Assembly: GCA_003162175.1 (NCBI GenBank)
Contig: PMMR01000051.1
Location: 1 to 41,678 of the forward strand
DNA: 41,678 bases
Source: Candidatus Methanoflorens crillii
GTDB lineage: Archaea > Halobacteriota > Bog-38 > Methanoflorentales > Methanoflorentaceae
Direction of reading: 5' to 3'
Part shown: one piece after another, positions 15,214-23,776 of the stretch
Layout: every line of letters begins with the position of its first letter
How positions within the stretch are numbered: the first letter of the stretch is position 1
Notes under the pieces: model-generated
What the model was told of the DNA's origin: nothing
The model's database searches: none
What the model saw: the letters and a program-made list of their open reading frames with translations, nothing else
Program-made: the position numbers and the translations under genes

Positions 15214-15990
15214 TCAGTCTTTCTTTTGCTTTCCAAACACGCTGAGGATTTCTATCGGAACGGGAAGCACGATGATGGTGTTGTTCTCTTCACCGATTTG
15301 GACCATCGCCTGATAGAGCCGAAGCTGCAAAGCGGCAGGTGACTTTTCGATCGTCTGAGCAGCTTCCAATAGACGATCTGCTGCCATCGCTTCACCTTCT
15401 GCAAGCGTGATACGCGCGCGTCTGTCGCGTTCTGCTTCAGCTTGGGCGGCCATCGATCGCTTCATTTCCTCAGCGAGCTCCACATCCTTCAGCTCGACTG
15501 ATAATACGTGAATCCCCCACGGCATGGTAAACTCGTCGACAAACTTGCGGATTGTTTCGCCGAGCTCGTCACGTCGAGCGAGGACTGTGTCAAGCTCAGA
15601 GGTTCCTACGACGTCCCGCAGACTCGACTGTGCGAGTTGGTTTATCGCGTACCCGTAGTTGTTTATCTCGATGACCGCCTTATCTGCCTGGACGACTTTG
15701 TAGAAGATCACCGCGTTGATCTTGCACGAGACATTGTCTTTCGTAATGACTTCCTGCCGCGGAATGTCTAAGGTGTTCACGCGCAAGTCCACTTTCTTGA
15801 GCGATTGAAACGCTGGGAATACGTAGCGCAATCCAGGGGAGTAGACGGTTCTGAACGATCCGAAGGTGAACTTCACCCCTCGTTCGTATTGGTAGATCAC
15901 GCGAAGCCCAGTGAGCAGATAAATGGCGACCACCACGACGACAAAAATCGCCAGTGCAATAATAGGACTAATATCTATTTGAGCAAACAT
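15214..15990 (-). CDS. Stomatin/prohibitin-like SPFH (band 7) protein
   Basis: A 258-residue protein with one N-terminal membrane helix (about residues 8-28, IIALAIFVVVVVAIYLLTGL) followed by the band-7 domain. GLRVIYQYERGVKFTFGSFR, SPGLRYVFP and DIPRQEVITKDNV are hallmark segments, and SLRDVVGTSELDTVLARRDEL is the conserved core. A charged coiled-coil (AAQAEAERDRRARITLAEGE) supports oligomers. Such proteins form membrane scaffolds that control proteases and channels. The usual NfeD partner gene is not adjacent. ATG at 15990 is chosen; a GTG three codons earlier is possible. Confidence 0.9.
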   Translation of the reverse strand: MFAQIDISPIIALAIFVVVVVAIYLLTGLRVIYQYERGVKFTFGSFRTVYSPGLRYVFPAFQSLKKVDLRVNTLDIPRQEVITKDNVSCKINAVIFYKVVQADKAVIEINNYGYAINQLAQSSLRDVVGTSELDTVLARRDELGETIRKFVDEFTMPWGIHVLSVELKDVELAEEMKRSMAAQAEAERDRRARITLAEGEAMAADRLLEAAQTIEKSPAALQLRLYQAMVQIGEENNTIIVLPVPIEILSVFGKQKKD

Positions 15991-16185
15991 GGACGACACC
16001 GCTCACACAAATGATGCGCGGAGTGATTAACTTTTCTAGCAAAAAAAGTTCCGCTCCGCAGGCTTTAAAAAAGAAAACGGGTACGAATCCCTGTTTCGCT
16101 ACTAGCCGTCACCGAGGCATCGAAGAAGTTCTTGATACCTTGCTCACGTCTTGCTGATACTTGTGCTGTAGTCTTCAGAAAAGTG

Positions 16186-17079
16186 TCACTGTATTTCGTA
16201 CAGGCAGGACTGAACATCCTCTCCGAGTTTGCCGATTGCATCTGCCCGGCACCGCTTGCAATGGCGCATCTGTCGTATGTATTTCGTACACTCGTCCTGC
16301 ATCTTGCGCTTCATCTCCATTGTTGGCGGCGTAATATTCGCAAACTTGTATTGTGCAATGAGAGGGATAACGTTGAATGTATACACACCCATTTCGGCTA
16401 CCTTTTTCGCAATCTCTGGAATATGTTGGTCGTTGATGCCCGGAATATAGACCGTATTAATTTTAACGATCATATGCCGCTTTACCGCCTCTTCAATGCC
16501 CTTTAACTGCTGGGAGAGGAGGATTTTTGCACCTTCGATCCCCGTATAGCGTTTGCCCTTGTAATTAACAAACTGGTAGATCTTTGCGCCGATCTCCGGG
16601 TCAATGGCGTTAAGGGTGACGGTGATATTACCCACATCATATTTCTGGAGCAGGTCGATCTTATCGGGGAGCAACAGTCCGTTCGTACTGAGGCACTTGA
16701 TAACATTGGGGTACTGCTCGTCAAGGCGGCGAAGCGTTTCAAAAGTCTCTTCATTTGCGAGCGGCTCGCCCGGCCCGGCGATCCCTATGACTTTAATATA
16801 CTCATATTTGTCAAGAGCTTCTTTAACCAATTCCATAGCTTCATCAGGATTGAGTACTCTTGTTGTGACACCGGGGCGGCTCTCGTTCACACAGTCAAAG
16901 TCACGAATACAGTAATTACACTGGATATTGCATTTGGGTGCTACCGGAACGTGACACCGCCCGAATGTGTGGCACGCTTTTTCGGAAAAGCATGGGTGTT
17001 CCTGGATCTTGCGCATCTGTGACGGATCCCAAAGGACTTTACTACCTGCTACTTCTGCAGTTCTCATTTCATCGGACAT
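16186..17079 (-). CDS. nifB: Nitrogenase cofactor biosynthesis protein NifB (radical SAM)
   Basis: A 297-residue radical SAM protein. The SAM-binding [4Fe-4S] motif is C50-x3-C54-x2-C57 (CNIQCNYC), followed by GIAGPGEPLA and STNGLL, both characteristic of NifB. C-terminal HCKRCRADAIGKLGED carries the extra Cys ligands for the K-clusters. It lacks the C-terminal NifX domain, as in methanogens. NifB makes the Fe8S9C precursor of nitrogenase cofactor, yet no nifHDK genes are in the window; stand-alone nifB genes are known in methanogens that lack nitrogenase. ATG 17079 is chosen over a GTG four codons upstream. A TATA-like CTTTATTTG lies about 35-45 nt before it. Confidence 0.9.
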   Translation of the reverse strand: MSDEMRTAEVAGSKVLWDPSQMRKIQEHPCFSEKACHTFGRCHVPVAPKCNIQCNYCIRDFDCVNESRPGVTTRVLNPDEAMELVKEALDKYEYIKVIGIAGPGEPLANEETFETLRRLDEQYPNVIKCLSTNGLLLPDKIDLLQKYDVGNITVTLNAIDPEIGAKIYQFVNYKGKRYTGIEGAKILLSQQLKGIEEAVKRHMIVKINTVYIPGINDQHIPEIAKKVAEMGVYTFNVIPLIAQYKFANITPPTMEMKRKMQDECTKYIRQMRHCKRCRADAIGKLGEDVQSCLYEIQ

Positions 17080-17562
17080 AGTCAACACCACTACGTGCGT
17101 TATGAATGTTCAAATAAAGTTCAGTCGTGGTAGAGTCATCCACTTTACCCGTAACGACTCTGTTTTCCCATTTGTTAAAGGTTGTCGGTTTCATTATTGA
17201 TAAAAAAGGGATTATCCTTCTCTCTCAGGCAATTCTCTCCGTAAAATCGACCGTGGGTAAGCTCAGAACCCCCACTGCTCTAAAGGTTTTTTCATGAGTC
17301 GTGCTTTTGTCACTCTCCTCAGTCATCGACCGGATAAATTGTAGCAAGCGCTTTGCGCTGCCTTGTGATGTGGTCCGCGTAGTTTCGCTCGTTTGTTCAG
17401 AAACCCCAAAAAAGCGGCTGGACGCTTCGCAAAGCATCCCAAAAAGACTTGCGTATATTATTATGAAAACATTAATATTAAAATGTTTGCTTGATGTGTC
17501 CCCATCGAACGCGCACACCAAGCATCAAGGTATTTACTTGGAAGCTCGCGGCGTTACCGGAT
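17080..17562 (-). other. 483-bp non-coding gap between nifB and the AhpD-like gene
   Basis: The gap contains the presumed nifB promoter, a GAGTC...GACTC inverted pair near 17130-17160, and a small hairpin AGCGC-TTT-GCGCT at about 17347-17359. Two overlapping open frames cover part of it (minus 17225-17521, plus 17301-17609), but both have poor composition and no ribosome site. I see no gene here. Confidence 0.4.
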
Positions 17563-17940
17563 TTATTCTCCGCCCCAATCTTCTTCAGGAAGTTCGCAGC
17601 ATTTCCTAAGCGCTTCACGGGCTGTCGCGACAGCTGGCATGCCTGCCGTGACCACGAGGACCCCCAGCGTGTCGAGGACCTCTTCACGCGAAGCGCCCAT
17701 GTTCATTGCGGCCCGCATCTGCGCGGTTGCACAGGCTTCACAGCCCATTGAGGAAACCACTGCGAGGGCGATTAGTCTCTTTGTTTTTGCCGAAATCGCT
17801 CCATCGCTGAGAAGCGTTTTGTCCATCTCATATATGATGTCAAACATCTTCGGATGCGACTCATAAATGAGCTTCAGAAGCGCGGGTGAGAATCCCATGT
17901 CTTTCCTAAGTTCTTTAAGTTCTACATCTCCAATAGGCAT
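17563..17940 (-). CDS. Carboxymuconolactone decarboxylase/AhpD-like protein
   Basis: A 125-residue helical protein of the CMD/AhpD fold. The signature KTKRLIALAVVSSMGCEACATAQMRAA contains the redox Cys pair C-x2-C, and the later GASREEVLDTLGVLVVTAGMPA helix is typical. Members with the Cys pair act as alkylhydroperoxidase-like thiol proteins; the true substrate is unknown. The ATG at 17940 follows AGAGG at good spacing, and a TATA box (TTTATATTATA) lies about 35 nt further upstream, so it is likely a single-gene unit. Confidence 0.85.
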   Translation of the reverse strand: MPIGDVELKELRKDMGFSPALLKLIYESHPKMFDIIYEMDKTLLSDGAISAKTKRLIALAVVSSMGCEACATAQMRAAMNMGASREEVLDTLGVLVVTAGMPAVATAREALRKCCELPEEDWGGE

Positions 17941-18114
17941 AATTTAAACCTCTAAATACTCATAAATGTTATAATATAAATCAATAGTTGAATTGGTGAA
18001 AGCGAACTCATACGGCTGTGGCAGCATCAGAAACGAGGCTGGCGCCTAAATCAAGGCACTGCTCGGGGTGGCCGCCTGAGGTGTTGCTTAACGACGGCTA
18101 TCATCACACGAAAA

Positions 18115-18432
18115 ATGAAAAACGCCGAGGAAGAAGAGTTTTCTGAGGACCGCAAGAAACGCGAGCGGTTGAAAGAGCCTGAGGGCTTGCCGAAAGGCGA
18201 AGAGTGTCCCCATTATCCCTGTCATTTCAAAGGACAAGTGTGCGTATTTTGTTATTGCCCGAAGTACCCGTGTGAGGACTCTCAGCTCGGTAAGTGGATA
18301 CTGAGTTCTCGAGGCGACGTTATCTGGACGTGTATCGCTTGCAGACTAATCCACAAGCACAGAATAGCGGAATATCTGCGCGGCCATCCTAACGCAACTA
18401 TCGACGAATTGAAGCGCATTGACGCCGAGTAG
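18115..18432 (+). CDS. Cysteine-rich small domain protein
   Basis: A 105-residue protein with a highly charged N-terminal 28 residues (EEEEFSEDRKKRERLKEPEG). It is followed by a Cys-rich domain with the pattern CPHYPCHFKGQVCVFCYCPKYPC, then WTCIACRLIHK. This is the cysteine-rich small domain family (PF04071-like), probably zinc binding. C-terminal AEYLRGHPNATIDELKRI is a helix. The start ATG is the first after a stop; no strong ribosome site is seen. Function is not established; in some methanogens the domain is linked to cobalamin-related genes, but nothing of that kind is nearby. Confidence 0.75.
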   Translation: MKNAEEEEFSEDRKKRERLKEPEGLPKGEECPHYPCHFKGQVCVFCYCPKYPCEDSQLGKWILSSRGDVIWTCIACRLIHKHRIAEYLRGHPNATIDELKRIDAE

Positions 18433-18527
18433 TCGTGCGCGCGATACCAAAGTGCAGAATCCTTTTTTACACAGCCGGGCAGCTGAGCACTGGTAATATC
18501 CCGGTGGACGTGCAGCTTGCCATCAAT

Positions 18528-18580
18528 TTTATATAGAACTGTACGCAATGTAATCACGTCATTTCACGTTTACAGGAGGA
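18528..18580 (+). promoter_or_regulatory. Thermosome promoter and ribosome site
   Basis: A TATA box TTTATATA lies at 18528-18535, predicting a transcript start near 18560. A strong AGGAGGA at 18574-18580 precedes the ATG at 18586 by 5 nt. This decides the start against an upstream in-frame ATG at 18517, which lies before the TATA box. Confidence 0.7.
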
Positions 18581-18585
18581 AGAAT

Positions 18586-20211
18586 ATGGCAGGACGATCC
18601 ACAGGACAACTTGTTAATGCCGGCGGACAGCCGATTTTGATTCTCAAAGAGGGTGCCACTCGGACGCGAGGCGAGGAAGCCCAAAGCATGAATATCGAAG
18701 CTGCGCGCGCCGTAGCAAATGCAGTACGTACGACTCTTGGCCCTAAGGGGATGGACAAAATGCTCGTCGATAGTATCGGCGATGTTGTCATCACCAACGA
18801 CGGAGCAACCATCCTAAAAGAGATGGATATTGAACATCCCGCTGCAAAGATGGTAGTTGAGGTCGCCAAGGCCCAGGACGACGAAGTCGGCGACGGGACC
18901 ACAACCGCAGTTGTGCTCGTTGGTGAACTTTTGCGAGAAGCAGAGGAGCTTTTGAGTGAAGATGTCCACCCTACGATAATCGCTGCGGGGTTCAACTTGG
19001 CCGCGCGCAAGGCGACAGACGTCCTTACTCAAATGGCTTTTGAAGGCGATGATGCGACGCTTAAACACGTTGCGATGACGGCCATAACGGGAAAGGGCGC
19101 TGAGATGATGCTCGGCGAGATAGCTGATATTGTTGTCGAAGCGGTGCAGCTCGTCGCTGAGGGCGTCGACGGCAAGAAAACCGTCGACCCCGACGACATC
19201 AGTGTGGTGCGCCGCTATGGTGCATCGGTCGATGATTCAAAACTCGTGCACGGCCTCATCATCGACAAAGAAAAAGTGCACCCGCTTATGCCCACGACGG
19301 TGAAAGATGCCAAGATAGCACTTCTTAACGTTGGCTTGGAGATCGAAAAGACGGAGATCGACGCGAAGATTGAGATCAACGATCCAGCACAGATGCAGTC
19401 GTTCTGGGATGAAGAAGAGCGGAGGCTTGAATCGATCGCCGACAAGGTGATTGCAAGCGGGGCAAACGTCGTTTTTTGCCAGAAAGGGATTGACGATCTC
19501 GTCCAGCATTATCTTGCGAAAGCGGGCATCTTGGCGGGACGACGGGTCAAGAAAAGCGATATGAAACGCCTCGAAAAGGCGACTGGGGGCAAGATCACCG
19601 ACACGCTGGAGGATATTGGCCAACTCGGCTATGCCGGTTTAGTGCAAGAACGAAAAGTCGGCGACAATGAGATGATTTTTGTCGAAAAAACCCAAAACCC
19701 CAAAGCGGTATCTATTTTGCTCCGCGGTAGCATCGAACACGTTGTCGACGAGATGGATCGGGCGGTAAACGACGCCCTGAAAGTCGTCTCATTGACCCTT
19801 GAGAAGAACCAAGTACTAGCAGGCGGTGGCGCTCCAGAGATTGAACTTGCAATGACTCTGCGCGACTACGCGACGACTTTTGGCGGGCGTGAACAACTGT
19901 CCGTCCGCGCCTTTGCGAATGCGATGGAGATCATTCCAAAAACGCTCATTGAAAATGCCGGTGGAGATCCACTAGACAAGATTGTGGAGCTTCGCAGTGC
20001 CCACGAATCGGGCGATCGAAATGCCGGTATATCACTGGACGGTGAGGTGAGGGACATGCTAGCTCTCAATGTTGTTGATCCGCTCCGCGTAAAACTAAAC
20101 GCGGTCGAATCTGCGATGGAGACTGCCAACATGATTTTGAGGATTGACGATGTCATCGCTGCGAGTACAGAACAGCCTGAACTTGGCGGCGGAAGTCCAG
20201 AGATGTACTGA
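18586..20211 (+). CDS. ths: Thermosome subunit (group II chaperonin)
   Basis: A 541-residue ATP-driven protein-folding subunit that forms double rings. Hallmarks visible: [39 protein letters not shown], the ATPase [10 protein letters not shown] motif, the apical-domain segment, and C-terminal [11 protein letters not shown]. The usual Gly-Met-rich C-terminal tail is replaced by a short GGGSPEMY ending. It begins behind its own promoter and strong ribosome site and ends before a hairpin plus T-run, so it is a single-gene transcript. Only one subunit gene is in the window, so whether the ring is homo- or hetero-oligomeric cannot be told. Confidence 0.97.
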   Translation: MAGRSTGQLVNAGGQPILILKEGATRTRGEEAQSMNIEAARAVANAVRTTLGPKGMDKMLVDSIGDVVITNDGATILKEMDIEHPAAKMVVEVAKAQDDEVGDGTTTAVVLVGELLREAEELLSEDVHPTIIAAGFNLAARKATDVLTQMAFEGDDATLKHVAMTAITGKGAEMMLGEIADIVVEAVQLVAEGVDGKKTVDPDDISVVRRYGASVDDSKLVHGLIIDKEKVHPLMPTTVKDAKIALLNVGLEIEKTEIDAKIEINDPAQMQSFWDEEERRLESIADKVIASGANVVFCQKGIDDLVQHYLAKAGILAGRRVKKSDMKRLEKATGGKITDTLEDIGQLGYAGLVQERKVGDNEMIFVEKTQNPKAVSILLRGSIEHVVDEMDRAVNDALKVVSLTLEKNQVLAGGGAPEIELAMTLRDYATTFGGREQLSVRAFANAMEIIPKTLIENAGGDPLDKIVELRSAHESGDRNAGISLDGEVRDMLALNVVDPLRVKLNAVESAMETANMILRIDDVIAASTEQPELGGGSPEMY

Positions 20212-20235
20212 GAAGTGGAACTGTGATTGACCGCT

Positions 20236-20269
20236 GACTGTGCTTGGCAGTCATCGTTCTCCTTTTTTT
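20236..20269 (+). terminator. Terminator after the thermosome gene
   Basis: A 5-bp hairpin (GACTG/CAGTC, 20236-20252) is followed by a run of seven T at 20263-20269, 25-60 nt past the stop codon. T-runs are the main archaeal termination signal. Confidence 0.6.
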
Positions 20270-20434
20270 GAGGCCACGAATCGCGAATGCGGATCCGGCC
20301 TCCGATCTACGACGCAAAGGCTGCTCGGCCAGCTAACGCAACTTATAAATAGTCAAGAATTGCTCATTTGAGTGGTTTTCAGGCGAAGGTCGGCAGGCGG
20401 AAGTTTGCACCACGACACAGTGAGTCGTGAGCTT

Positions 20435-21094
20435 ATGCGGCAACAAGGGATTCTTGCGGTTTTGATTGTTGCGATAATGCTGTCTTCGTGTGGTTGTTTA
20501 GGGGGTGGGCAGAGCAATGATACTAACACGGCACCTCTCGCCAACTCTTTACTAGTCGTCAGATCGGTTGAGGTAATGGTGGGCTACAACACCTCGCTTT
20601 CCTGCGTGTTGAACATAACGAACGGGCAGGGCCTTGACAATCAGGTCGTTTACTGGTATCTCGACGGCCAGCCTCTTGGGCAAAGCTCCACCTACTTTGG
20701 TTTTGCAACGTACAACCTGTCTGTCAGCGACGTCTCGGGACTTGCGCTGGGAGAACACCAAATTCTCGCAGAATACAAAGGCAACGCCGATTATGCGGGC
20801 TCACAAGCGGAAGGCGTGTTGCTCGTTATCGCGGCACCAACGCCAACACCAACCCCAACGCCAAGACCAACCGCAACGCCACGACCAACAGCAACACCAA
20901 CCCCAACGCCAAGACCAACCGCAACGCCACGACCAACCGCAACACCAACCCCAACGCCAAGACCAACCGCAACACCAACCCCACAACCATCGTCGTCGCC
21001 AGCCCGGACGCTCAGACCTACACCAAGTCCGTCACAAACACCCACAGCAAGTTCTTCGCCGACCCCGTCGAGGCGAACGCGATCGGTTACCTAA
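20435..21094 (+). CDS. Lipoprotein with Ig-like domain and Pro-Thr-rich stalk
   Basis: A 219-residue protein. A hydrophobic signal ([17 protein letters not shown]) with a lipobox-like Cys leads into an exported domain of about 95 residues with the pattern of a bacterial/archaeal Ig-like repeat ([50 protein letters not shown]). After it come about 45 residues of TPTPRPTA-type repeats and a Ser/Pro/Thr-rich tail with no wall anchor. In-frame starts before ATG 20435 precede the signal and are unlikely. A cell-surface display or adhesion role is plausible. The TATA-like ACTTATAAATAG at about 20340-20351 is the likely promoter. Confidence 0.7.
   Translation: MRQQGILAVLIVAIMLSSCGCLGGGQSNDTNTAPLANSLLVVRSVEVMVGYNTSLSCVLNITNGQGLDNQVVYWYLDGQPLGQSSTYFGFATYNLSVSDVSGLALGEHQILAEYKGNADYAGSQAEGVLLVIAAPTPTPTPTPRPTATPRPTATPTPTPRPTATPRPTATPTPTPRPTATPTPQPSSSPARTLRPTPSPSQTPTASSSPTPSRRTRSVT
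20848..20985 (+). repeat. 48-bp tandem repeat encoding a Pro-Thr stalk
   Basis: The unit starts ACCAACCCCAACGCC and repeats at 20848, 20896 and 20944 (third copy partial); copies differ at about one base. Each unit is itself built of 6-bp steps and encodes 16 residues of alternating Thr-Pro, Arg-Pro and Ala. Copy number probably varies between strains by slippage. Confidence 0.85.
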
Positions 21095-21257
21095 GGTGCG
21101 AGGACGTGTCGTCGCGGCGCGATCGGCGGCCGATGCGGTCGTGACTTTTCACACTTCTCAGGTAGGCAAGGGGCGATCCATGCGAGAATTATGCGCAGAC
21201 ATGCTACGATGGAGCTTGAGAAGCGTGCCGCAGACTTGAAGCGTGGCGGTGATCGCG

Positions 21258-21659
21258 TCACTTACGTAGGGCATGTGATTTGAGCCAATCAGCAATCGCC
21301 GGTAGCTCAAGTTCGTTTCGCGCAATAGCTAACACGAAACTCTTTATCGGTGCTTTGGCATCTATATAGTAACCATTTTGCTCTAGGAAGAGATCGCACG
21401 CTAGGAAACCGGTTCTTTTCGTGCCCTTAATCAATGCATGCGTACTGATGATACATTCGATCAGGGAAGCTGCTTTCAAGAATGTGCTGGGGTAAGGCGT
21501 GTAGCCGTGAATTTGCGTTCGAGGACGATCAAGGCAGCTTGAAATTAGATTATCGCGAATGCCGGGGTGAAGACAAGCGTAGCGCTCGCCTTCAATCACC
21601 TCAATCATCTCGTGGTGTATGCTTCGAATCTGCTGCACCGTCAAGTACACCACCACCAC
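21258..21659 (-). CDS. doc: Doc-type (Fic fold) toxin-like protein
   Basis: A 133-residue protein with the death-on-curing layout: YLTVQQIRSIHHEMIEVIEG at the N-terminus, RDNLISSCLDRP in the middle, TFLKAASLIECIISTHALIKGTKRTGFLACDLFLEQNGY as the active-site region, and a C-terminal helix. The Fic motif reads H74-ALIKGTKRT in place of HxFx(D/N/A)GNKR, so the Phe, the acidic/Asn residue and the Asn are changed while His and Lys-Arg remain. Doc phosphorylates EF-Tu; whether this variant is active is uncertain. The GTG start at 21659 overlaps by one base the stop of the small upstream gene. Confidence 0.75.
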   Translation of the reverse strand: MVVVYLTVQQIRSIHHEMIEVIEGERYACLHPGIRDNLISSCLDRPRTQIHGYTPYPSTFLKAASLIECIISTHALIKGTKRTGFLACDLFLEQNGYYIDAKAPIKSFVLAIARNELELPAIADWLKSHALRK

Positions 21660-21802
21660 TAAAACTCCGCAAGCTCTTCTAGCACGCTCCGGTATCGCTC
21701 TATGGCGTCACTGAGCAACTGCTTAAAGTCCTCTTCGTGCTGAAAAGGTTCGTCAGTAGTGCCTGACTTGCCTGTGTCTGCCTCTCCTTTAATCTTTGAC
21801 AA
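21659..21802 (-). CDS. Small acidic partner of the Doc-like toxin (probable antitoxin)
   Basis: An open frame encodes about 47 residues ending [20 protein letters not shown], an amphipathic helix, with an acidic, Gly/Thr-rich front ([20 protein letters not shown]). It ends one base into the Doc-like start (TAGTG), a clear sign of translational coupling. The only plausible start is a TTG at 21802, 14 nt inside the 3' end of argG; the AGGAGAGG just after the argG stop has no start codon behind it. The short helical C-terminus could fill the Doc active-site groove as Phd does. It lacks a recognisable DNA-binding domain. Confidence 0.5.
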   Translation of the reverse strand: MSKIKGEADTGKSGTTDEPFQHEEDFKQLLSDAIERYRSVLEELAEF

Positions 21803-22967
21803 ACTTGTTGTATGCGCGGCTTTGAAAACCGTGGTATTTAGAGTATCCCTCAGCGTCGCGCTGATCTAGCGACTTGTCGTTAAATGAAACGAGTGCCTCC
21901 GAATATAGCGCCTTGGGCGAACTTCGAGCGACGGCGGTTGCAGTCCCATTATGCAGTAGCAGCGTGGCCGACCCGGTGACCCGCTCTTGCGTTTTGTTGA
22001 TGAACGCGTCTAGTGCGGCGGTCAGCGGTTCGTCAAGCAAGCCTTGATAGATCAGCTCAGCCCACGCCGCTTCAACGTGCGCCTTGAACTTGCGTTCCTG
22101 CCGAGTCAGGACCAGTGCTTCCAACTCTTCGTGAGCCGTCAGAATAACTGTCGCAGCTGGATGTTCGTAGATCTCTCGCGCTTTGAGGCCAAGAACACGG
22201 TCCTCTATGAGGTCGGTTCGACCGACACCGAATTTCCCCGCCACTTCGTTGAGCTTTCTGATGAGCTGGAGTCCGCTCACTTGTGCGCCGTCTAATGCGA
22301 CTGGGATGCCTTTTGCGAAATCGAGGCTCAACAGGAGCTTCCCTCGCGTTTTCGTCGGCGCCGTTGTCCACTTATAGATGTCCTCCGGCGGGATACGTGA
22401 GGGATCTTCGAGACGTCCCCCCTCGATGGAACGCGACCATAGGTTTTCATCTACGCTGTACGGCTTCTCAAAAGTAATCTGGACGTCAAGATTGTGTTCG
22501 AGCGCATATTCGATCTCCTCGGAACGCGTGAGATTGAGCTCACGCATTGGCGCGTGAATTTTGTATTTTGATGCTCGGAACACCGCTTCGAATCGAAGTT
22601 GGTCATTGCCCTTTCCGGTGCAGCCGTGTGCGATCGCTGAGACGTGCTCTCTCTCAGCGATTTCGAGCACTTTCTTTGCGATGAGTGGTCGGGCAATGGC
22701 CTGTCCCAGGGTATATCCTTCGTAGTTGCCGTTTGCCTTGATCAGCGGAAACAAGTAGTTCTCTACGAACTCGTTCTTCGCGTCGACGGTGTAGTGCTTG
22801 TCGCTCAGCTTTCCAGCCCGCGCTTCTGCTTTTCTCAGGTCGCTCTCGGGTTGGCCGACGTCAACCGTAACCGTTACTATCTCATCATATTGGTACTGCT
22901 CTCTCAAGATCGGAATGCAGACAGAAGTGTCAAGACCTCCAGAATATGAAAGCACGACTTTACTCAT
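21789..22967 (-). CDS. argG: Argininosuccinate synthase
   Basis: A 392-residue enzyme that joins citrulline and aspartate using ATP in arginine synthesis. The PP-loop [10 protein letters not shown] is at the N-terminus; [13 protein letters not shown] is the citrulline/aspartate site, followed by [11 protein letters not shown] and PVALDG. Length is normal. The ATG at 22967 has AGGTGA 5 nt upstream; a GTG three codons earlier is the alternative. It lies on the same strand as the RDD gene and the carBA pair, whose carbamoyl phosphate feeds the same pathway. A TATA-like GATTAAAAAC near 23010-23020 suggests its own promoter. Its 3' end overlaps the toxin partner gene. Confidence 0.97.
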   Translation of the reverse strand: MSKVVLSYSGGLDTSVCIPILREQYQYDEIVTVTVDVGQPESDLRKAEARAGKLSDKHYTVDAKNEFVENYLFPLIKANGNYEGYTLGQAIARPLIAKKVLEIAEREHVSAIAHGCTGKGNDQLRFEAVFRASKYKIHAPMRELNLTRSEEIEYALEHNLDVQITFEKPYSVDENLWSRSIEGGRLEDPSRIPPEDIYKWTTAPTKTRGKLLLSLDFAKGIPVALDGAQVSGLQLIRKLNEVAGKFGVGRTDLIEDRVLGLKAREIYEHPAATVILTAHEELEALVLTRQERKFKAHVEAAWAELIYQGLLDEPLTAALDAFINKTQERVTGSATLLLHNGTATAVARSSPKALYSEALVSFNDKSLDQRDAEGYSKYHGFQSRAYNKFVKD

Positions 22968-23030
22968 CTTAGTCACCTTGATGAACTGGCAAGGGTTTTA
23001 CAGGTGCACGCGTGTTTTTAATCGGCTCCC

Positions 23031-23513
23031 TCAAGCGCGCGCGTGTATTACGGCGGTGTTGGCGACCGTATCTGAGAACCGCTGTCTCGGGTCACCTTGA
23101 GTCGCGAAGCCAACGATCAGATCGAGTGCGAATAGGAGCGCGAAAGCCGGAAGCCAGGCTTTGGTGAAACTTCTCACAAAAGCCTTTGTATAGCTCATGC
23201 TGCCCGCAAGTGACCTCACTTTTACGTCCATAAAGCGCTTACCGATTGTCGCGCCTGTTGATCCTTCGAGTGCGACATAGTAGCCCCACACGATGATGAG
23301 ACCAAATATGGCTGAAAATCCCGAAAATAATCCGCCATAAGCGTTCACGTTCAATACTAATAAAGGCAAAAACAAAACAAGTGCTAGCACGGCGCTTAAC
23401 ACCACGAATACAACGAGCAAAATTAACGAGTCGATGACGAATGCTATTGCCCGTCGCGTCCATAGATTTTGGAGTGCGCTGTTGGCTCGTACGACTTCAA
23501 ACCTTCGCTGCAT
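23031..23513 (-). CDS. RDD-family membrane protein
   Basis: A 160-residue protein with three membrane helices (about 21-50, 56-80 and 118-138). It shows the RDD hallmarks: WTRRAIAFVIDSLIL near the N-terminus and GSTGATIGKRFMDVKV after helix 2. Function of RDD proteins is uncertain; some exchange ions. A TATA box (CTTTTAAGC, minus strand, about 23541-23549) lies 30-35 nt before the ATG, so the transcript has almost no leader. It sits between argG and carB on the same strand. Confidence 0.85.
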   Translation of the reverse strand: MQRRFEVVRANSALQNLWTRRAIAFVIDSLILLVVFVVLSAVLALVLFLPLLVLNVNAYGGLFSGFSAIFGLIIVWGYYVALEGSTGATIGKRFMDVKVRSLAGSMSYTKAFVRSFTKAWLPAFALLFALDLIVGFATQGDPRQRFSDTVANTAVIHARA

Positions 23514-23776
23514 AGTGTCGCTCCACAGTTACACGCGCGAGCTTAAAAGCGTTTTTGTCGACGCTGCACCTTGTGATCTCTCTCGTTTCCGCCACGCTTG
23601 ATATTGCGGTCCTCTAACGCGAAGCAATGTGCGGGACAGTTCGCTGCTTTCGTGGCTATTGCTCTCGCGCATGAGCGGCTAGGTACAAAAAACAGCACGC
23701 ACGCTGCTCAAGGAACGGCGGCTTTAAACACACGCGACCCGGGTCAACCACTGCGAGCGGCGCGTCGTGCACGTAA

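Noticed and set aside
16074-16100. Hairpin with a GGTACGAATCC loop resembling a tRNA T-arm
   Set aside because: Isolated stem-loop with a bulge and no other tRNA arms; it may only be a terminator-like hairpin between nifB and the SPFH gene.
17225-17609. Overlapping open frames on both strands between nifB and the AhpD-like gene
   Set aside because: Poor composition, no ribosome sites, and the plus-strand one runs into the antisense of the AhpD-like gene.
20848-20985. Possible CRISPR-like array
   Set aside because: Repeats are contiguous, in frame and coding, with no spacers.
20634-21239. Plus-strand frame of 201 codons and minus-strand Gly-Val-rich frames over the Pro-Thr repeat
   Set aside because: They are products of the 6-bp periodic repeat read in other frames (Gln/Arg/Pro or Gly/Val strings) and lack ribosome sites.
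21191-21283. A 30-codon plus-strand frame ending GDRVTYVGHVI
   Set aside because: Coding-like helix but no ribosome site, and it runs into the convergent Doc-like gene; kept only as a possible remnant.
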